A DNA stretch of 11,586 nucleotides from Bacteroidota bacterium (lineage in GTDB: Bacteria > Bacteroidota > Ignavibacteria > SZUA-365 > JAADGX01). A program made the translations under genes and the position numbers. Every line of letters begins with the position of its first letter. Within the stretch, counting starts at the first letter, position 1. The stretch is from the NCBI GenBank assembly GCA_027021285.1, contig JALUUP010000231.1, forward strand, positions 1-11,586. The letters are read 5' to 3'. This document shows, piece by piece, positions 6,696-11,586 of this stretch. The notes under the pieces are model-generated. The model had not been told where the DNA came from, did no database searches, and was given only the letters and a program-made list of their open reading frames with translations.

Positions 6696-7469
6696 TTAAT
6701 CGTCGAACGATATTGTCTGCAGGAAGGAGCCAAGGATGTTTGAAAACAATTCCGGTTGTTCGAGGTTTGGCAAGTGCCCGGCTTTCGGAAGCACGTGGAA
6801 CGACGAGTGAGGAAAGAGGTCCGCGAGTTGTTCCGATTCGTCCTGTGTAATGAGAGCGTCTTTTTCGCCAGCGACAACCAGGACGGGAACGGCGAAGCCC
6901 CGGACGTCTTCGGTCGTGTCCGTTCTCTCGGCCATGGCCCGCAGAGCATGCATCACGCCCTCGGGGGATGCGCTCTTCATGGTGCGCTCGAGGTATTTCA
7001 CCAGTTCCGGCTTGTTTGCGCGGGAGTAATCGGAGATCAACACCTTTGACAAGCGATGCATCAAGCCGTCGATACCATCCGACTTAATTTCGACAATCTG
7101 CAGGTACCTGTTCGTGCGAGTCTCTTCGGAGTCCGCGGCGGAACGGGTATCGATGAGCGCCAGGCCTTTCAGCCCCGGTGGGCGCCGGCGTGCTATTTCC
7201 AGCGCGAGGTACCCGCCCATCGAACACCCCCCGATGACGAATTGCGTGATGTCCAGTGCTTGCAATTTGTCCAGAACATTGTCTGCCAGGACAGAAAGCG
7301 TAAATCCGTCTTTTTCGGGCAGCGACATGCCGAAACCGGGGTAATCGGGACTGACCACCCGGTAATGGTTTGCAAAAAAATGGTGCTCGCGGCTCCACAT
7401 GCCGGCATTCAGGGGGAAGGCATGCAGGAGTACGAGGCATGGACCGGAACCGGATTCGTGAAAGACCAT
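6696..7469 (-). CDS. Alpha/beta hydrolase
   Basis: This 257-residue cytoplasmic protein has no signal peptide and has the full hydrolase fold. The oxyanion strand is LVLLHAFPLN (12-21), followed by SPDYPGFGMS (40-49). The nucleophile elbow is GCSMG with Ser83, the acid is Asp204 in VAGEKDALI, and the histidine is His232 in KAGHLPNLEQP. The triad is therefore complete. The region between about 110 and 190 is the helical cap. Length and motifs match the group of 3-oxoadipate enol-lactonase and related carboxylic ester or C-C bond hydrolases, but the substrate is open. ATG 7469 is the first possible start because TAA lies two codons upstream; no good Shine-Dalgarno is seen. It follows the lipoprotein gene on the same strand after 120 nt containing a long inverted repeat. 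Confidence 0.88.
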   Translation of the reverse strand: MVFHESGSGPCLVLLHAFPLNAGMWSREHHFFANHYRVVSPDYPGFGMSLPEKDGFTLSVLADNVLDKLQALDITQFVIGGCSMGGYLALEIARRRPPGLKGLALIDTRSAADSEETRTNRYLQIVEIKSDGIDGLMHRLSKVLISDYSRANKPELVKYLERTMKSASPEGVMHALRAMAERTDTTEDVRGFAVPVLVVAGEKDALITQDESEQLADLFPHSSFHVLPKAGHLPNLEQPELFSNILGSFLQTISFDD

Positions 7470-7490
7470 GGAATTACAGGTAATAAAACA

Positions 7491-7563
7491 AGGCTGTTCC
7501 GAATGTGCCCCGCCGCATCGAACACAACGCTACGGGAGAAATATAACGCCTTCGGAACAGCCT
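7491..7563 (-). terminator. 13-bp perfect inverted repeat between lipoprotein and hydrolase genes
   Basis: AGGCTGTTCCGAA (7491-7503) and TTCGGAACAGCCT (7551-7563) pair perfectly around a 47-nt loop. On the minus strand the second arm is followed by TGTTTTATT, so a terminator for the lipoprotein gene (stop at 7590) is the simplest reading. The loop is long for an intrinsic terminator. A small palindromic repeat element or a regulatory RNA structure in the hydrolase leader is also possible. Confidence 0.5.
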
Positions 7564-7589
7564 CATCGGGTTTTTGAAAACGGCAGGAT

Positions 7590-8519
7590 TTACTTGCCGC
7601 GCTTGGCGTACGGGACGTTGTCCTTGTCCTGGTACGAGAGAACGATCTCGATGTATCGGTCAGCACCGGAACCTTGCACCACCGCTCCGGAACCGTCCTT
7701 GACAAGCATAAACCGCACGGTCTGGTAGTCGTTGGCGGTCGTGCCCTGGACGCGGGCGTAATACACGTTCTTGTTCATACTTCCCGTGGACAGCGCAATC
7801 GTCGATTCCGAGTACGAACTCGCCGGTGGCGGTGTCAGTTGAGCCAGGGTCGGATCGTTGAGGTCCGTGGCCGAAAACGTAACGGTGGAGAATTTCGTGA
7901 CGCGGAGTCCCGGAACCGACTGGGAGAGACTGGGGCTGCGGATCTCGAGCGAGGGAGTTGTCGCATTGGCGGCATAGAGGAAGAAGTCGCCGTTTTTATT
8001 TTTCGTGTTGTCGAGCAACTGGAATATCTCCGGTCCGCCGGAAGTCGGGTTATAGAAATCCATCATGCTCGGCAGGTTGCTCGTGGTTGCGTAAACGCGG
8101 ATCACCTGGTTGTTGACGTCCTTGTCGAATCGCTTCGCCGCTGCCCACACGATCTGGGCGAAATCCGAGCTCTCTTCGCCGTCGGTCGAAACCGAACGGA
8201 TGATGATATCGTATTCCACGCCGTTTTCCAATCCGAGGATGGTGTACGTCGAACTGCCCTTGGCAACATTGGCGGTCTGAGTGATACCGGTCGCGGGATT
8301 GGTCCATGCGACCTTGTACGTTCCAAAATTGTCCTGTGTCTCGCTTGCGGACACTGTCCAGGTAAGAATGATCTTTCCGTCGCCGGAAATGGCCTGGAGG
8401 TTGGTCGGGGCCGTAACGGCCGGTAAGACGGGCTCGTCCGTGGCGTTGTCGCAGCCCGTCATACCCAGGAAAAGCCCGAGCACGAGCGTGAAAGACAAGA
8501 GAGCGGAAATTGACCTCAT
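7590..8519 (-). CDS. Lipoprotein with a fibronectin type III domain
   Basis: Starting at ATG 8519 the protein has 309 residues. The start is set by AAGGAG (8532-8527) seven nt upstream and by a lipoprotein signal with hydrophobic core LLSFTLVLGLFLG and lipobox MTGC (Cys23). The mature end, CDNATDEP, has Asp after the Cys, and a short Pro-rich linker leads to one FN3 domain at about 37-122 (APTNLQA, IILTW, YKVAW, YTILGLENGVEYDI). FN3 modules bind proteins or carbohydrates, or act as spacers. The C-terminal ~185 residues, rich in Ser, Thr and Asn with beta character, match no family that I recognise. A membrane-anchored, envelope or surface role is inferred. An in-frame ATG at 8627 would bury the signal peptide and is rejected. 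Confidence 0.8.
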   Translation of the reverse strand: MRSISALLSFTLVLGLFLGMTGCDNATDEPVLPAVTAPTNLQAISGDGKIILTWTVSASETQDNFGTYKVAWTNPATGITQTANVAKGSSTYTILGLENGVEYDIIIRSVSTDGEESSDFAQIVWAAAKRFDKDVNNQVIRVYATTSNLPSMMDFYNPTSGGPEIFQLLDNTKNKNGDFFLYAANATTPSLEIRSPSLSQSVPGLRVTKFSTVTFSATDLNDPTLAQLTPPPASSYSESTIALSTGSMNKNVYYARVQGTTANDYQTVRFMLVKDGSGAVVQGSGADRYIEIVLSYQDKDNVPYAKRGK

Positions 8520-8880
8520 GGTATTTCTCCTTGTTATTGTAAATGAAAAGCTGAGTAGTATTTTGCACAATGTATCGATAGGCATGACATTTAAGATATG
8601 AGATTTTAACCCAACAGGAAATGCCATCCCGCATCCCGGGACGACGCCGGGAACCCATCATACGGATTAATGTGCTTGCCGTTCCTGTTTCATGGATGAA
8701 TTATTGCCTCTGTCGGTATATTATTTTCGGACGCACCCGAGGAAAGTGGAATTGCGACGATGTATCACATATTTTAAAGGCACTGGTTCTCCTCCTATTT
8801 TACCGCCGGTTAATGGTTGAGAGAATTGGAGCGGTTGCACGTGGAAGAAGGAACGTGTTTTTGAAAGGAAAGCATGACAA
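8520..8880. other. Divergent intergenic region, no gene seen
   Basis: These 361 nt separate the minus-strand lipoprotein gene from the plus-strand oxidoreductase gene, so promoters for both should lie here. I could not pick a convincing -35/-10 pair for either. The only clear sites are AAGGAG before the lipoprotein (8532-8527) and AAAGGAA (8864-8870) before the oxidoreductase. A small 5-bp GC stem (CCCGG/CCGGG, around 8635-8652) is present. No reading frame here resembles the missing N-terminal oxidoreductase domain. Confidence 0.6.
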
Positions 8881-11328
8881 ATGTCGTTTGATATAAATAC
8901 CATACAAACCGTGGTTGATTACACTGAAGCCGCGGAGTCATATCGGATAGATTTGATACCGCGCACGCCTTCCTATTGCGCTGGTTGTCCGCACAGGGGA
9001 ACATCATCCCTGTTGCTCGAGATCCGGAAACGCTTTGCAGACTCCGGATATATGCAACGTCGTTACGGACGTGGTCCAGTGGATATCTTTGCCCATGGAG
9101 GAATCGGCTGTTACGCGCTGAATTTCCTGCCTCCCTTCCGCGACATGCACAATGTGGCGGCCATGGGACAGGGAGGCGCCGCGGGCGCCGGGGCCTATCC
9201 CTTTTCAAAAAACCGGCACTACGTGTTGTGCGGCGATTCGACGTTTTTCCATTCGGAGATGACCACGCTTTCAAACGCCATCAAGGACCGGCAGGACATC
9301 CTCTACATCATACTCGATAACAAGAATACCGCCATGACGGGCCACCAGCCCACGCCGGGTTCTGCCAAAAATCTCATGGGAAACGCCACGATTCAGCAGG
9401 ACATCGAATCGGTCGTGCGCGGGATGGATAAGAACGCCGACATCTGGATACGCAAGGTCAATCCCGCCGATCGCGACGCCTACCTTCCGCTCCTGGAGGA
9501 AGCCATGCTCCGGGAAGGAGTGCGCGTCATCATCGCCGACCGGGAGTGCGGGATCACGTTCCACAGGCGCAAACGCAGCGAACGGTTCAGGGCGGCGCAG
9601 GCACACGGGGGGGTTCTGCCCCTCGAACGGCACATCAACATTGCATTGGAAGTTTGCGAGAACTGCCGCGAGTGCACGCTCGCCACCGGTTGTCCGGGCC
9701 TCGCCATCGAAAAGACTCCCCAGGGGGAAAAGATCGGCATCGACCTGAGTATTTGTGTCGACGACAAGTACTGTACGAAGATTAAGCTCTGTCCGTCGTT
9801 CGAGCAGGTGACCATCCGGCGCAGGAAAAAGCCTGCCGTCCGAACCGGGAACTGGGACCTGTGGACGAGGGACTTGCCGGAACCCGGCCACCCGCAGCTC
9901 GCAGGCGAGGGAGCAAAGACGTATTCGATATTCGTCGCCGGAGTGGGAGGCATGGGTCTTGGCCTCGTGGCGCGCGTGTTGACCCAGGCGGGAGCGCGCG
10001 AAGGGTACGGGGTGATGTTTTACCATCAGAAGGGATTAGCCCAGAGAAACGGCGCGGTATTTTCACACATCATTTTTTCCGCCCCCGGGGTTCACGTCTC
10101 ACAGCGTATTCCCGAGGCCGGGGCCGATCTCATTCTCGGGTTGGACTACCTGGAGACCGTCCGTGGTTTGAAGTTCTCACGCCCCGGCCATACCACGGTG
10201 ATTTGCAACACGGCGGAAACCCCGACCGTAATGACACTGACCGGGGAGCACCGGTTTCCCGAGAAACTGGATGAACAGATACGCCTGCACAGCAACGCGG
10301 ACACATTTCTAGCAGATGATTTCTTCCTTCTCAGTGAATATTACTTCGGAAACCGCCTTTACGCGAACGTGATGATGATGGGGGCCGCGTACCAGAAAGG
10401 TCTCCTGCCGGTGGGCGGCGGCGCGCTGGAGTCGATCATCCTGGAAAACGTGCGCCAGTACGACCGCGAGCACAATATCCGTGCGTTTCGCCTGGGCAGG
10501 AGATTGGTCGTCAATCCGGAGATGCTTCACATTGAAACGCCGGCCGTCACGCTGGACGATATCCTTGCGAAAAACGCCGGTTTCCTGGAACGACGCAAGG
10601 GGCGACGCGTCGCGGACACGTATCGCCGGCGCGTAACCGAGCTTATCGACCTGATGACCGGGCTGCCGGGTTCGTTCCGGGAAGATTTCGCGCGGCGGTA
10701 CTACGATCTGGTTTGTTACCAGGACGTCGGGTACGCGGAACAATACGCCAAGCGAGTGCTCGAGGTGTATTGGGTGGAAAGCAAACGCGCGGCGAAACCG
10801 GGCGAAAGGTTCGAAGCCACAGGCGCCGTAATATGGAGCCTGTACAAAGTGATGGCCGTGAAAGACGAGATATGGGTGGCGGAACTTCTTACCCGCGAAG
10901 AAAAATACCTGAGCGACCGCATGCGTTATAACATCGACCCGAACCGCGGAGACGAGATCTCGTACGCGCATTTCAACCGGCCGAGTTTTGATCTTTTCGG
11001 AATGCATGTCGAGTGGAACATGACGACGTACGACTGGATGCTGCGGGCTGTACGCAACATGCGGTTCCTGCGGCGGTGGTTGCCCGCGTGGCACCGACGG
11101 GAACGCGCGTTCCGGGACTGGTATCGCGACGAAGTGATCAACGCCTACATCGAAGGGCAATTCCATTCCCGCCGCGACGCGGTCTCCGCGCTCAAGGCGC
11201 CCCTGGATTGTACCGGCTACCGTGACGTTGTCTATCTCAAGTACGACCGGGCGCGCGAGCGGGTGGCGTCGCTGCTTTCCGGGAACATGCAGTCAGCATC
11301 CCGGGCAAAAGACATCGTTTTGAATTAA
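8881..11328 (+). CDS. Indolepyruvate:ferredoxin oxidoreductase-like protein, large type without N-terminal domain
   Basis: This 815-residue protein has three parts. First is a TPP-binding domain (about 28-235) with RTPSYCAGCPHR, GGIGCY, GDSTFFHSE (118-126) and LDNKNTAMTGHQP (145-157), the signature of indolepyruvate oxidoreductase alpha chains. Second is a ferredoxin-like segment (259-306) with Cys259, 262, 265 and 271, then 292, 298 and 304, ending CPSF. Third is a gamma-type domain (about 347-530, VAGVGGMGLG, GLAQRNGAVFSH), followed by the C-terminal extension (about 570-790) typical of the long single-chain enzyme. Such enzymes convert arylpyruvates to aryl-acetyl-CoA with reduction of ferredoxin. 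The long form normally has ~380 further residues at the N-terminus, absent here; TGA at 8875-8877 is in frame just upstream, so the start is firm. AAAGGAA (8864-8870) is the ribosome site. The missing domain may come from another gene. The next gene follows after 23 nt. Confidence 0.85.
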   Translation: MSFDINTIQTVVDYTEAAESYRIDLIPRTPSYCAGCPHRGTSSLLLEIRKRFADSGYMQRRYGRGPVDIFAHGGIGCYALNFLPPFRDMHNVAAMGQGGAAGAGAYPFSKNRHYVLCGDSTFFHSEMTTLSNAIKDRQDILYIILDNKNTAMTGHQPTPGSAKNLMGNATIQQDIESVVRGMDKNADIWIRKVNPADRDAYLPLLEEAMLREGVRVIIADRECGITFHRRKRSERFRAAQAHGGVLPLERHINIALEVCENCRECTLATGCPGLAIEKTPQGEKIGIDLSICVDDKYCTKIKLCPSFEQVTIRRRKKPAVRTGNWDLWTRDLPEPGHPQLAGEGAKTYSIFVAGVGGMGLGLVARVLTQAGAREGYGVMFYHQKGLAQRNGAVFSHIIFSAPGVHVSQRIPEAGADLILGLDYLETVRGLKFSRPGHTTVICNTAETPTVMTLTGEHRFPEKLDEQIRLHSNADTFLADDFFLLSEYYFGNRLYANVMMMGAAYQKGLLPVGGGALESIILENVRQYDREHNIRAFRLGRRLVVNPEMLHIETPAVTLDDILAKNAGFLERRKGRRVADTYRRRVTELIDLMTGLPGSFREDFARRYYDLVCYQDVGYAEQYAKRVLEVYWVESKRAAKPGERFEATGAVIWSLYKVMAVKDEIWVAELLTREEKYLSDRMRYNIDPNRGDEISYAHFNRPSFDLFGMHVEWNMTTYDWMLRAVRNMRFLRRWLPAWHRRERAFRDWYRDEVINAYIEGQFHSRRDAVSALKAPLDCTGYRDVVYLKYDRARERVASLLSGNMQSASRAKDIVLN

Positions 11329-11351
11329 TCTGAATCAAACTGGAGGGTAGA

Positions 11352-11586
11352 ATGAAAAACCGTTTCCGTTTTACGGGCATCTTACCGATCATGCTGTTCT
11401 TGCTGCCGGGGCTGACGATCGCGCAGACCTCGGTTCACTACCCGGTGGAAGTCCTTCGAACCGTGCGAAACACGGCCGAGGTTGCACGGATACCGGAGCG
11501 GATTGCGCAAGGCAATGTTCCGGTCGGCGACATGATCGTCGGGTATCCGAACGCCAACGAAGTGCGGGAGATAAACTCGGATTTCA
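11352..11586 (+). CDS. Start of an exported protein of unknown function (partial)
   Basis: The first 78 residues are visible and the gene runs off the window. A signal peptide is clear: basic start (MKNRFR), hydrophobic core ILPIMLFLLPGL, and cleavage after TIA before QTS. The mature part shows a tract with VLRTVRNTAEVARIPERIAQ and then VPVGDMIVGYPNANEVREIN. I recognise no family. ATG 11352 has GGAGG (11342-11346) five nt upstream. It lies 23 nt after the oxidoreductase stop on the same strand, so the two are probably co-transcribed, although an exported protein is an unusual partner for that enzyme. Confidence 0.75.
   Translation, partial: MKNRFRFTGILPIMLFLLPGLTIAQTSVHYPVEVLRTVRNTAEVARIPERIAQGNVPVGDMIVGYPNANEVREINSDF

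Noticed and set aside
10309..11166. Minus-strand 285-codon frame opposite the oxidoreductase C-terminus
   Set aside because: Complement of a well-supported coding region in GC-rich third positions; the translation shows no family features.
1..11586. CRISPR arrays, tRNA or rRNA genes, transposases and phage genes
   Set aside because: No repeat-spacer pattern, RNA gene signature or mobile-element protein was seen on either strand by reading.

Overview
The window suggests a Gram-negative bacterium with c-type cytochromes, probably from the FCB group (Bacteroidota / Ignavibacteriota / Chlorobiota and relatives). The reasons are a TonB receptor with an N-terminal carboxypeptidase-regulatory-like domain, an outer-membrane barrel ending in Phe, a lipoprotein with a fibronectin type III domain, and moderate GC. 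Clear Shine-Dalgarno sites occur before several genes, which fits Ignavibacteria/Chlorobi-like lineages better than typical Bacteroidia. No closer assignment is supported by the sequence.

Layout: (1) 1-745, plus strand: the 3' end of a tetratricopeptide-like gene overlaps a small six-helix membrane protein that I read as a divergent CcmC/CcsA-type heme-handling protein. A convergent terminator follows at 793-825. (2) 844-6516, minus strand: a cytochrome / outer-membrane block. In transcription order it holds a five-CxxCH cytochrome with a C-terminal beta domain, a FecA-like TonB-dependent receptor, a ~100-bp gene scar, and a monoheme cytochrome fused to a beta-barrel, a Cyc2-like architecture. 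(3) 6696-8519, minus strand: an alpha/beta hydrolase and an FN3 lipoprotein. (4) 8881-11586, plus strand: a large-type indolepyruvate:ferredoxin oxidoreductase without its N-terminal domain, followed after 23 nt by the start of an exported protein of unknown function.

The most interesting region is the cytochrome block. The DNA after the TonB receptor gene (about 2199-2301) is a chimeric scar. Its first part matches the 3' end of the barrel-cytochrome gene (16 of 17 bases at the core) and its second part matches the 3' end of the pentaheme cytochrome gene. Downstream of the scar, and at nearly the same distance downstream of the intact pentaheme gene (116 versus 117 nt), lie two near-identical promoter-plus-palindrome elements. 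One drives the barrel cytochrome and the other the TonB receptor. Together these indicate an ancient tandem duplication of a cytochrome / outer-membrane-protein unit, later collapsed by deletion. They also suggest that the barrel cytochrome and the iron-receptor-like gene are co-regulated, which points to iron handling or extracellular electron transfer. The adjacent CcmC-like gene would fit a need for heme attachment. The functional links are inference; the sequence similarities and spacings are directly visible.
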